Shown here piece by piece: positions 15,932 to 23,889 of a stretch of 28,214 bases of DNA. Source of the DNA: Baffinella frigidus. Lineage: Eukaryota > Cryptophyceae > Cryptomonadales > Baffinellaceae. The notes under the pieces were generated by a model. The model saw only the letters and a program-made list of their open reading frames with translations. It was not told the origin of the DNA and did no database searches. Position 1 is the stretch's first letter. The number at the start of each line of letters is the position of its first letter. The DNA is taken from assembly GCA_026770585.1 (NCBI GenBank), contig MU647536.1, positions 28,830 to 57,043 of the forward strand, read 5' to 3'. The translations under genes and the position numbers were made by a program.

Positions 15932-18900
15932 CTACCCGAACATCCGGTTGATGGTGTGGTTCGCCCACGTCATGACTTCCTTCTTCATCTCGTGAAGCTC
16001 GACTTTGAGGAGACCGACCTGCTGCATCAGACCGATCATACCGCCCGCCATCATCCCCGACATGAACAGCACCGACGTGATGCGGACCATGTCCTCGCCC
16101 GAAGGAATCTTTCTCGCGTTGCGGTCGGACGCCGAGACGTTGCCATCCGTCATCGACTTGGCCTTCTTCTTGGTGTAGTCCTCGTTGTTGCCCGTGGGCA
16201 TGAATGTGACAACGGGATGCAGCGTGTTCCACTTCTCGGCCTGGGTTCGGGGGTTGGATTAGCTTAAGGAATACGATTCAGACCACGAGAGTATGCGCAA
16301 ATGGGAGGGTGTCCACCTCAGCAGCCTGCTGCGCCAGCGTGTTGGTAGCGGCGAGTACGAGATGCCCGCCCCCCACATTGCGAAACTGTTTGGTGGGTTC
16401 GGTTTAGATTGTGAACGAGAGTTACAGACACTTTGCACTATAGGGAGGGTCTAACGGAGGTGTTTCAACCTGTTTGCGTTCGCGGCGCCCGGTTTTGTTG
16501 ACGTCGGTGGACAGCACGATCGCGTTTTCGCCTCTGCGGTCGCGGAAGAGAAGGCGGAGGAGCGCATCGAGTAGGTCAGACGACATGTGCCGCATCTCTG
16601 CGAAAGCGAGTTGAGGGTCAGATTTTATGATTCAGACCATGAGAGTGTGTGCAAACGGTTTGGGGTGTGGCTTTGACCTGTCATGGTGATGGGGAGGTAG
16701 CGGATCTGCGAATCAGGCGGCTCGCCGACCTCTCCCGACTCGGTGACGCGGACCTTGGGCATGCGCTCGATGCCAACAGCGGTGCAGCGAAGGACGTTCT
16801 TGCTCTCCAGGTTCAGAGACTTGCTCAGCCCGAGGATACGTGACGGAGCTGAGAACAGGTCGTCGATCGCCCCGCAGATAATAGTGTCCAGTCCTGAGCT
16901 GGTTGTTTTCCTGTTTGACCATCAATTATTCAGTTTGACCATCAACTGACACCGAATCATTTTGCACAAACAAGGAATTCGATTCAGATCACGAGAGTGG
17001 GTGCAAACGGTTCGCACCGGTTGTACATGCAGACGATGCCGTCGCGTCCCGTCATGAGGAACTCCCACAGGCCGCCCCCATCTGAAACTTGAATGTACCT
17101 ATGTTGATGGGTTTGGATCACCAAGTGAGAAAACAAGATACCTTTAGGGGGGAGGGTTGGACGTACCACCCGAAGCTGTCCCAAGTGTCTCCGTTGCCTG
17201 CGATTTGACCATCAATTTAGTTTGACCATCAATTTAGTTTCTTTTTAGGGAGGGGTTCGAACCGAAGAAGTGGCCGCAGGAGGAGGTGAGTAGCTCGAGG
17301 AAGACGTTGAGGTTGGTGGCGTGCATGGTGTAGAAGCGGTTCGCGTGGAGCATGTTGGTGGCGTGGATGTTGCGCCAGAGCTGGACGCCGGCGACGTCGC
17401 GGAAGGGGCCTTTCTGTACGGTGGGGACCTGGGAGATGCCCGCCACCACGTCTTCTTCGTAAGAAGCCTTTGCCGCACACAGAAGGCGGTGGAGTTGGCA
17501 GCCATCTTGGTTGGTTTCTTTGAGGTAGGTCACAATGGCTTCCATCCCCTTGACGGTGTCGGACATGTAGTACCCGGACTTGATGTGCGCGATGTGGGTA
17601 GCAAGGACGAGTGAGCCGTACGTGAAGGCCTGGAGCTGCCCGCTGCGGGTGATGTCTGCCAGCTCGAATAAAGAGTTGGCCCTTGATCCCTCGAGATTCT
17701 TGTCGGACTGCTGGCGTTCGCGAGTCGAGATGAAGCTCTTGAGTGCCTTGGGGTGGGCAAAGTTCAGCGAAGCGTTCTTAGGGTCGTGGAACTCGGAGAA
17801 GAAGTTCTCAAGGGGCTTGCGGCTGTTCTTGTCCAGCAGGAAGGAGGGGTCGGTCTGCCCGTCCATGTCGCACCGGTGGACGAAGCGCATGATCGCGGCC
17901 TGCACCGACTCTGGGAAGGCCCCCACTTGGAAGTCAGCCCAGCGCATGAGCGGGGGGTCGTCGAGCGGCGAAGTGAACTCCATCATGAAGACGCCCTCGA
18001 TGTACCCGATCTTGTCTGTCCGCAGGTGCTCGTCGCCGTCCATCCTTTCGTCCTCCTCGTGGGAGTCCCACACGGCTACGCGCGGGATGAACGGGAACGC
18101 GCTGCACACGTCCTGGCGCCCATCGAGCAGGGCTGATGCCAAGCGGGTGCGCCACGCCACCGCATTGGAGAGGTAGTGCTCGCAGGCGAATTTGTGCTCC
18201 TCCCTCTCCATTGCCGTTCGCGGGTGTGCCATGCCTACGATTTTGAGGTTCGTGACGTTGTTGCCGTGCCGCTTGTTGAGCATCGCCTCGATCGTGTTGG
18301 TGGCCTCGAGCTCGTGGGCCTTCTGGACGAACTTGTTGACGCCGTTGTTGGGGAGGCGGCGGCAGCGCTCGCCGACCCTCATGCCGTCGATGTCGATCAG
18401 GTGCAAGCGGAGGCGCGCGTAGAGCATCTGCCGCTCGTCGCGAACTGGTGCGCAGGAGCAGCCGTGTGTGACCTTTTCGAAGCAGTTGAAGACGTCTACG
18501 CAGGGTGCTGGGACCACCGTGGCGATCGCCATGAGCGTCTCTGTGTGCACCACGGACCCGTCCTTGGTGAGGTCGTACGTCACCGGGACGACCTTGATGA
18601 AGAGCGAGAGCGGGCTCACTTCCCGGACCGTGTCGTTCTCGGCATTCTCTTCGTCCAGAGCCGCCTGCGCATCTTGCTGTGCAGCCGCAGCATCTTGCAT
18701 TTCTTCGTCGCCGTCGTCGGACCGGTCGTCGCCGTCTTCAGGCGGCCCCTTCTTGCCGACCCTGTCGGTGCTGATCCCGCCGCGGCCCTTGCGGTGTCCA
18801 CCGTGGTAGAAGAGACCGCAGACAGCCTTGCCCTTGCCCGGGGCGATGTCCAGATCCGTGTAGTGTGTCTTGGTGAGGCAGCCGCGCAGGTTCATGGCCT

Positions 18901-19480
18901 GGTTCACCATGTGCACGAGGAAGCAGAGGATCTTGAGCGTCAGGTCGCCGGCGTCGGGTGTGCTCTGTTCTGTGATGTCGAACACCATGCACAGATGCGG
19001 ACCTGCGTGGTGGAAGTGCCGTGTTGTGTTTTGTGTGTGGGGAGGTGCCACACGGAAGTACTTTTCCTTGGAGGCCTTCATGCAGAGCTCCTTCTCGTCG
19101 ATCTTCAGCCGCTGCCACGCCTTGCTCGAGCGCGTCCAGCGGCGACCACCAAAGCAGAGAAGTTTCTCAGCCGAGCCCTCTAGATGGAAGCGCGGCTGGT
19201 GCCCTTCCGGGAACAGCGCGTACTGCCCGTCCGCGCCCTTGATGTCGTCCTCGGGGAGTGGGTCGTCCACCAGCGCCTTCTTCCCGTCCGCGTCGTCTGC
19301 GTTCGCGTCGGCCGACGGGCCCTTGGCCTTCCTCTTCTTCGCCGCCGGGACCACCGCCGGCCCCGGGTCCTCCTCCATGGCATCCCCGTCATCCCCGCCG
19401 CCCTCACCGCCGCCGCCGCCGCCCGCACCGTCTCCCAGGTCGAGCATATCTCCCGGATCAAATCCGCCACGCGCCGCCAT
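15932..19480 (-). CDS. Large spliced gene, seven exons, about 1022 aa; candidate capsid/virion protein
   Basis: Exons on minus: 19480-17263, 17197-17167, 17098-17018, 16910-16678, 16597-16470, 16385-16317, 16240-15932. Lengths 2218, 31, 81, 233, 128, 69 and 309 keep frame through all six junctions. ATG 19480 (MAARGGFDPGD) is preferred over an open TTG-led extension. Residues 1-100 are Gly/Asp/Glu-rich with a nuclear-localisation-like KKRKAKG. An acidic Ala/Gln-rich linker lies near residue 270, followed by a long mixed domain. The last exon holds a hydrophobic helix (VLFMSGMMAGGMIGLMQ) and then a charged helix. Each exon reads as good protein, e.g. GLWEFLMTGRDG and LLDALLRLLFRDRRG. No family is recognised. 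Size and nuclear signal suggest a major virion protein, possibly major capsid; this is inference. A TAG or a seventh intron ends it. Confidence 0.7.
16241..16316 (-). other. Predicted intron 6, 76 nt, with repeated core
   Basis: 5' site GCTGAG/GTGGAC, 3' site ACCCAG/GCCGAG, with a branch-like GCTAATCC 20-25 bases before the 3' site. Phase 0. It carries the shared core at 16275-16304. Confidence 0.65.
16386..16469 (-). other. Predicted intron 5, 84 nt
   Basis: 5' site AAACAG/GTTGAA, 3' site AAACAG/TTTCGC, with a branch-like ATCTAAAC upstream of the 3' site. Phase 0. It contains an in-frame stop (CTG TAA), so it cannot be read through. Confidence 0.65.
16598..16677 (-). other. Predicted intron 4, 80 nt, with repeated core
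   Basis: 5' site ATGACAG/GTCAAA, 3' site TTTCGCAG/AGATGC, phase 1. Without splicing the frame stops at TAA just after the core. It carries the shared core at 16629-16658. Confidence 0.65.
16911..17017 (-). other. Predicted intron 3, 107 nt, with repeated core and duplicated 3' motif
   Basis: 5' site AACCG/GTGCGA, 3' site TCAAACAG/GAAAAC, phase 2. It carries the shared core at 16981-17010 and two copies of TTGATGGTCAAA before the 3' site. Confidence 0.65.
17099..17166 (-). other. Predicted intron 2, 68 nt
   Basis: 5' site GGGTG/GTACGT (the best donor of the six), 3' site AACATAG/GTACAT, phase 2. It has a polypyrimidine stretch. Confidence 0.65.
17198..17262 (-). other. Predicted intron 1, 65 nt, with duplicated 3' motif
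   Basis: 5' site TTCTTCG/GTTCGA, 3' site AATCGCAG/GCAACG, phase 1. Two copies of TTGATGGTCAAA precede the 3' site, as in intron 3. Confidence 0.65.
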
Positions 19481-19870
19481 TTCAAGCGCGCCAGCGACCC
19501 TGCCCGGCACACGACGCTTCGCAATGGGTGCCTTGGTGTTTGGCAAAGCCCTTCCGGATGTTCGGAAGATAAAGGCGCGCGAAACGCAATTCGTGTGGGT
19601 TCGCAAATGGTTTGCCAATCAAATTGCCAAAAAAAACCTGTAGTAAACTGGGCTGTAGTAAAGTTGATTTTTTTTCGAATGATGGTCAAATCTCTTCAAA
19701 TTCCGGCCCGGCTCGGCGGGGCGGGCGGCAGCGAGGGCGGATCGGCTCGGCTCGGTGGGGCGGTAGCGAGGGCGAGCTGCTCGGCTCGGCTCGGACTATA
19801 GTGTATTTAAAGGCAGCCATCGAACAGGTGGTGTATCAAATCACTGAGTAACAACTCAAACGAAACTACA
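19481..19870. promoter_or_regulatory. Divergent promoter region with GC-box direct repeats
   Basis: This is the 390-nt spacer between the large spliced gene (minus) and the SIM protein gene (plus). Towards the plus gene there are two GC-rich direct repeats (from about 19709 and 19748), each with CGGCTCGG, a GGGGCGG box (19718-19725, 19757-19763) and AGCGAGGGCG. TATTTAAA follows at 19804-19811, 60 bases before ATG 19871. GGGGCGG matches the Sp1-type GC box. For the minus gene only a weak TTTATC box (about 19571) is seen. TGATGGTCAAA at 19680-19690 matches the motif in introns 1 and 3, in opposite orientation relative to the spliced gene. Confidence 0.55.
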
Positions 19871-22180
19871 ATGTCGAAGAAGGCCGAACCCACTGAGGTT
19901 GTCCTCATCGATGACTCGGACGAGGAGGACACTACCTCGTTCGTCCCCCCGGTCGTTCCCGAGAATATGGGGAATATCCCCAAGACGGCCAGGAAGAAGT
20001 CCGAACCGGATGATGACGAGCCTCTCGTGAAGAGAATCAAGAGGGAATTCCAGGTGGACACAGAGGAACCGGACCAGCAACCGATGGAGACAATCCATCT
20101 GACGGCGACTGAGCAAATTCAGGAATTCACTGCCATCATGCTGGACGTCGTAAAACCCGACCCCGTCGCTCGCAACCCGGATCGTCAGGAAAAAGCTGCT
20201 CAGCGACAGGGCAGGCAGAGGAGTTACGCGAGTCCGATCGAGGTGGACATCTCGAGCAGGAAAGACAAGAACCTCGTTCTTACTATCGTCGACAAGTTCG
20301 AAGAAACGGAGACACGCGGAGACAAGTCTGGAGGGATGGGCGGCGTCAGGAAAGTCAGGTTCGGTGTGACGGCCCTAAGGGTCATCGACGAGCTAGACAT
20401 CACAATTGAGCTCGACGCTCAAGGGGTTGACTGCGTGGAACCGAGGTGCTGGAAACCCACGACTTCGGAGAAGGTGCTGTGGTCAAACATCGTGCTTGCG
20501 GACAAACTGATGAATGACACCAGCTCACGTGCAGAGTCTTCCAGCAGCGAGGATTCTGCTGCTTCTGCCACCGAAGCAAAGATGAAGGCTGAGAACGCCA
20601 ATTGCGACGTGCTTGAAGCCGAGGACATGGCCGCCGAAGCCGAGGAGCGCAAAACAACCTTGCGGGCCGCGTTGGCACACGAGGACAACAAGGAAATAAC
20701 ACAGGCGTTGCAATCTGTGTCAGCTGCTGTCACCAAAACCGAAAAGACGGAGGGGCATGCAAAGGTCCATGCATTCGTCAAGTCCCATGGGGGCGTCGAG
20801 GGGGCATACACGGATTTCCAGATAGGCTTCAAAACCATAACGGACAAACACAGTGGCAACATGTGCGAAGGAGAGTTGAAAGGCTTTCAATGCCTGGGCG
20901 GCAGGGGTGACTGCGAAAAATATTCGTTCAACGTCAGGCGTGAGGCAGTACTGAACATTTGTTCCGACTGTCTTCTCACGGACCGCGTCGACTCGCCGTC
21001 GAGGGGTTATTTTTGCAAGAACCACCAGACCGCTCTCTCGATCAGCGCCGACGAAGTCAGAGCGCTGGTTTTCAGTTGCACCCAGAGCGTACATGAGGGC
21101 GGGTATGGCGCTGATGCGAACAACCCCCTCCCAAGCACCATCCTGGGCAGCCTCCAGCAGGGTGTCAACCAGACGCTCAACAAACCCGTGCATGTTTTGC
21201 GCCGTTTCGAAGACCCGGACGCGTACCTCATACCCGTTTTCTGGTCCGCCATCCCGTCCGGAACAGACACCAAGACATCTTTGTTCAAAAACGCACTGGT
21301 CTACCAGAATTACAATCTGGCGGTGTGCGCGGTCGCCCCCTGGACACGTGCCCAACCTGCATACGAAGCACTCATTGCCACCATCCAAGGGAACAGCGTA
21401 ATGTTCACTAGTTTCAATGGAAATGAGTGGGAACTCGTCAACCTGGGCAGGGACTGCGTGGAATGCGCACATCTTCATGCGTCCACCCCCAGACAGTTTG
21501 ACGAAGTCGATAGCAAGAGAAGAGTTCGTACAGACGCTACCAGCAGCCCTTGGGGTGAGTTTACGACCGGCGCAACAGACGCGATGGCGGTCGCTCGCGA
21601 ACTCTTGCACGGGAAGTTTCTCCATCAGCACCCCCCCCCTAAAGTTGTCAGATGGACCAATGTCTTTCCCAGGATGGAACAACACAGATCAGTGCAGCGG
21701 CCACTTGCCAAGCACCACCATTCTGACGAGAGCAACCAATACGGCAAATGGACCGAAGGGGCCCAAACAACCCACCGCCCGAAACCGAAACCGGGGAAGA
21801 TGTGGCCAACCTTCGCGAAACAGGATGAATCCACACAGCTGTTGCCCTGCCAACACGCATCGGGACGTGTGGTTCCGCTGGCGTTCTCGCTCGTGCATGA
21901 AGAATCGGATGCTCTTTCAAGCAACGTCAGTGGCCAAAATTCAGATGGGGAGGACTCTTCAGCTGCGGATGAGGGGTCGGAACATTCAGCGTCTGAGGAG
22001 TCCTCTTCATCGGAAGATGGCGATGCACAGGTCGAGGAAATGGCCCAGGCGTTAGAGGACGCACTCGCAGACGCATCCGACGACGCAGTTGACGACTCAG
22101 CAGCACTCGTTGAGGTACCAGAAATCGATCCTGATGCCCCCCCGATCTTGGATCGAGGGGATCGGAATGGATTGGTCTAA
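19871..22180 (+). CDS. Large acidic regulatory-type protein with a SUMO-interacting motif
   Basis: The 769-aa product has, at residues 10-20, VVLIDDSDEED, a textbook SUMO-interacting motif with acidic/phosphoserine flank. Candidate SUMO-acceptor sites (hydrophobic-K-x-E) are IKRE near residue 56 and MKAE near 237. Residues 225-290 are acidic, Ala/Glu-rich and helical. A Cys/His cluster around residues 340-380 (CLGGRGDC, ICSDCL, YFCKNH) could bind zinc. The C-terminal 130 residues are Ser/Asp/Glu-rich (SASEESSSSEDGD), like an activation domain. With a GC-box plus TATA promoter this is a candidate early transcriptional regulator or nuclear-body antagonist. That role is inferred from composition; no family is recognised. 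AATAAA follows at 22204. Confidence 0.8.
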   Translation: MSKKAEPTEVVLIDDSDEEDTTSFVPPVVPENMGNIPKTARKKSEPDDDEPLVKRIKREFQVDTEEPDQQPMETIHLTATEQIQEFTAIMLDVVKPDPVARNPDRQEKAAQRQGRQRSYASPIEVDISSRKDKNLVLTIVDKFEETETRGDKSGGMGGVRKVRFGVTALRVIDELDITIELDAQGVDCVEPRCWKPTTSEKVLWSNIVLADKLMNDTSSRAESSSSEDSAASATEAKMKAENANCDVLEAEDMAAEAEERKTTLRAALAHEDNKEITQALQSVSAAVTKTEKTEGHAKVHAFVKSHGGVEGAYTDFQIGFKTITDKHSGNMCEGELKGFQCLGGRGDCEKYSFNVRREAVLNICSDCLLTDRVDSPSRGYFCKNHQTALSISADEVRALVFSCTQSVHEGGYGADANNPLPSTILGSLQQGVNQTLNKPVHVLRRFEDPDAYLIPVFWSAIPSGTDTKTSLFKNALVYQNYNLAVCAVAPWTRAQPAYEALIATIQGNSVMFTSFNGNEWELVNLGRDCVECAHLHASTPRQFDEVDSKRRVRTDATSSPWGEFTTGATDAMAVARELLHGKFLHQHPPPKVVRWTNVFPRMEQHRSVQRPLAKHHHSDESNQYGKWTEGAQTTHRPKPKPGKMWPTFAKQDESTQLLPCQHASGRVVPLAFSLVHEESDALSSNVSGQNSDGEDSSAADEGSEHSASEESSSSEDGDAQVEEMAQALEDALADASDDAVDDSAALVEVPEIDPDAPPILDRGDRNGLV

Positions 22181-22203
22181 GTGGGTATCTAACTGTGTGT
22201 TAT

Positions 22204-22209
22204 AATAAA
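22204..22209 (+). terminator. AATAAA poly(A) signal
   Basis: It lies 23 bases after the stop of the SIM protein gene. Confidence 0.65.
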
Positions 22210-22269
22210 TGATCAAATTAAGGAATGATTCTTTGACACTTTCACAAATATCAAAACTGTTTTTTTACT

Positions 22270-22336
22270 GACACACGCACACCACACCCGAGCCCCTGCC
22301 CACACATACACCACCACACCCACACCACACTCACTC
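22270..22336. repeat. CA-rich low-complexity tract
   Basis: An almost pure ACC/CAC tract (ACACGCACACCACACCC and similar) lies between the convergent genes, just beyond the stop of the minus-strand gene. It has no ORF and no AATAAA on the minus side. Confidence 0.7.
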
Positions 22337-23725
22337 CCGATCCGGGTCACCCTCATCGGCGTGCCGGTTGTCTTCAATCATAGATATCTTGCTGCGGAGA
22401 GAGGATTGTTTGCGGACGGAGAAATCGATAGGGTGCGAGGGGACCGGGTCCTCGACCGGGTCCTCGACCGGGTCCTCGAACGGGCCCGATTTGGGGAATG
22501 CTTTCTTGATCGCTTTGACTGCTGTGGCGATGTTCTCTTTCACCTGCAAGTCCAGGTATGACGGTTCCAGGAACATTGTGCGGAGGGGGTCGTGCCTGCC
22601 GCTTGAGGAGTCCGCGAGATTGAACTTCACAGTATCTTTGAGGGTGAGATCGTGCTTCCCGCTTACGACCCGCACCATGGTTTGGCACAGGTGCATAAGA
22701 ATGCCACCCATCTTGTCATCTGTGGTAGTTGCGGGCACGATCGCGATTTCGACGAGTGCGGTAATCGATTGGTGAATCGCCATCATCTGTTCCGGAGTGA
22801 TTTCCTGAGACTGGTAAACCTGTTCGGCACCGTGTACAAAAAACTTTGCAGCATGCATTACGGTGAATGTCGAGACGTTGTGGACGGCTGAGACATCCAT
22901 TGTGGCAACGATATGCATTGCCACTGCTATCTGCTTGCTAGCAGTCTGGATGTCTTTCAGCATATCCTTTTGGTACTGGAGTGCATCCACGTCCTGTTCC
23001 TTGGGATTCTCTGTGTTGAGCTGCGTTTTCCAGCCGTTAACGTACCGGTCCAGTGCGGTCTTGTTCTCTGTGAGTGATTTGAGCAGGTTGGTCCTGTGGG
23101 TTGTGAAGCTAGTGACAGCTGTGTTGTTCACATAGATCATGGACTTGTACGAATCTGTTGCGATTGTTGACAACAATTTCGTGCCCCCCTGTGCCATGAA
23201 AAGCTGCACCGGATCCGTGTTAGTCTGGAGTGTGAACTGTGCGAGTTTTTCGGTACGGATCACCCTGCGAAACGTGTCGATGACTGTTGTGCAGACGGCT
23301 ATGATTTTCGTGAACCTAAGCTCCGCGGACTTGCTGTCGGACAATGCGCTGAACATGTCGTCGAATGTAATGAGGTTTTCCCGTGCGTAGGTGGTGATGC
23401 CGAGCACGGAGTCGTTCCCATGTCCATCAGATGCAAGATCTTTCGTGCTCAACTGTGAGCGCAGCACCCTGAGACTCATATCAGAAGGGGAGAGCTTCGT
23501 TTTGTACTGGGCGGGCATCATCCCCTCGTCGGTCTGCTGCGTGTCGGTCTGGTTCAAATCAATCTCGAGAAAGAGGTCCTGCACGGCCTCAAGACCCCAC
23601 ATGTTTGTTTCCTGAGTTATGAAGTCCAGCTTGCACAGAATGATGTTGTTGGTTTTCGTGAGACCATTGATGAGATGTGTCAGTGTCTCCAGGGGCGGTT
23701 GGGGGTGGTACTGTCCAGACTGCAT
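22331..23725 (-). CDS. Hypothetical helical protein, 464 aa
   Basis: ATG 23725 is chosen; the open frame continues upstream only through a TTG. TATTTAAA on minus at 23800-23807 fits. The product is mostly helical, soluble and Thr/Lys/Asp-rich without membrane segments (KDMLKDIQTASKQIAVAMHIVATMDVSAV spans part of it in two helices). Near the C-terminus there is a four-residue repeat EDPV x3, coded by a 12-nt tandem repeat, then a basic Ser-rich stretch (VRKQSSLRSKIS). No domain recognised. A tegument- or scaffold-like role is possible from composition alone. It is divergent from the 23890 gene. Confidence 0.75.
   Translation of the reverse strand: MQSGQYHPQPPLETLTHLINGLTKTNNIILCKLDFITQETNMWGLEAVQDLFLEIDLNQTDTQQTDEGMMPAQYKTKLSPSDMSLRVLRSQLSTKDLASDGHGNDSVLGITTYARENLITFDDMFSALSDSKSAELRFTKIIAVCTTVIDTFRRVIRTEKLAQFTLQTNTDPVQLFMAQGGTKLLSTIATDSYKSMIYVNNTAVTSFTTHRTNLLKSLTENKTALDRYVNGWKTQLNTENPKEQDVDALQYQKDMLKDIQTASKQIAVAMHIVATMDVSAVHNVSTFTVMHAAKFFVHGAEQVYQSQEITPEQMMAIHQSITALVEIAIVPATTTDDKMGGILMHLCQTMVRVVSGKHDLTLKDTVKFNLADSSSGRHDPLRTMFLEPSYLDLQVKENIATAVKAIKKAFPKSGPFEDPVEDPVEDPVPSHPIDFSVRKQSSLRSKISMIEDNRHADEGDPDRE
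22442..22477 (-). repeat. 12-nt coding tandem repeat, three units
   Basis: GACCGGGTCCTC on the plus strand is repeated three times, encoding EDPV repeats in the minus-strand gene. Confidence 0.85.
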
Positions 23726-23799
23726 TTGGCGTGGTGTGATGAGGTTGATGATTTGCAACTCGGCAAATATTGTAACTTGTCTGTAGACTTGTGATGTAC

Positions 23800-23857
23800 T
23801 TTAAATACTGGTACATCTCTTAGACAGGCTGTGTATGTATTGGCATTTGTATTTGAA
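23800..23857. promoter_or_regulatory. Divergent promoter between 23725 and 23890 genes
   Basis: TATTTAAA on minus (23807 to 23800) serves the 464-aa gene. TATTTGAA on plus (23850-23857) lies 33 bases before ATG 23890 and is a weaker match. Confidence 0.5.
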
Positions 23858-23889
23858 GTCCGTCATGTTTGTGAAGTATACCAAAGAAT

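Noticed and set aside
15596-16267. Plus-strand open frame of 223 codons
   Set aside because: His/Arg/Val-rich antisense shadow of the exons and start of the two large minus-strand genes; composition is unlike a folded protein.
16275-17010. Repeated core read as three genes with a common C-terminal peptide (PFAHTLVV-like)
   Set aside because: The shared sequence continues past the would-be stops, and the reading frame of the flanking exons differs between copies. Introns explain all three.
16984-17184. Independent 66-codon minus-strand gene
   Set aside because: Its protein-like part is exon 3 of the spliced gene. The rest reads through intron 2 and into intron 3, and ends in the repeated intron core.
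18176-19183. Long plus-strand open frame of 335 codons opposite the large spliced gene
   Set aside because: It is antisense to GC-rich coding sequence where stops are rare. It has no promoter box, and the minus-strand frame is longer, continuous and protein-like.
17204-19690. TGATGGTCAAA copies in opposite orientation as terminal inverted repeats of a mobile element around the large gene
   Set aside because: The 17.2-kb copies sit within predicted introns, and the match at 19680 is only about 13 bases. There is no transposase or target duplication.
20720-21685. Minus-strand open frame of 321 codons
   Set aside because: Lies wholly inside the SIM protein gene on the opposite strand; no TATA box or poly(A) signal.
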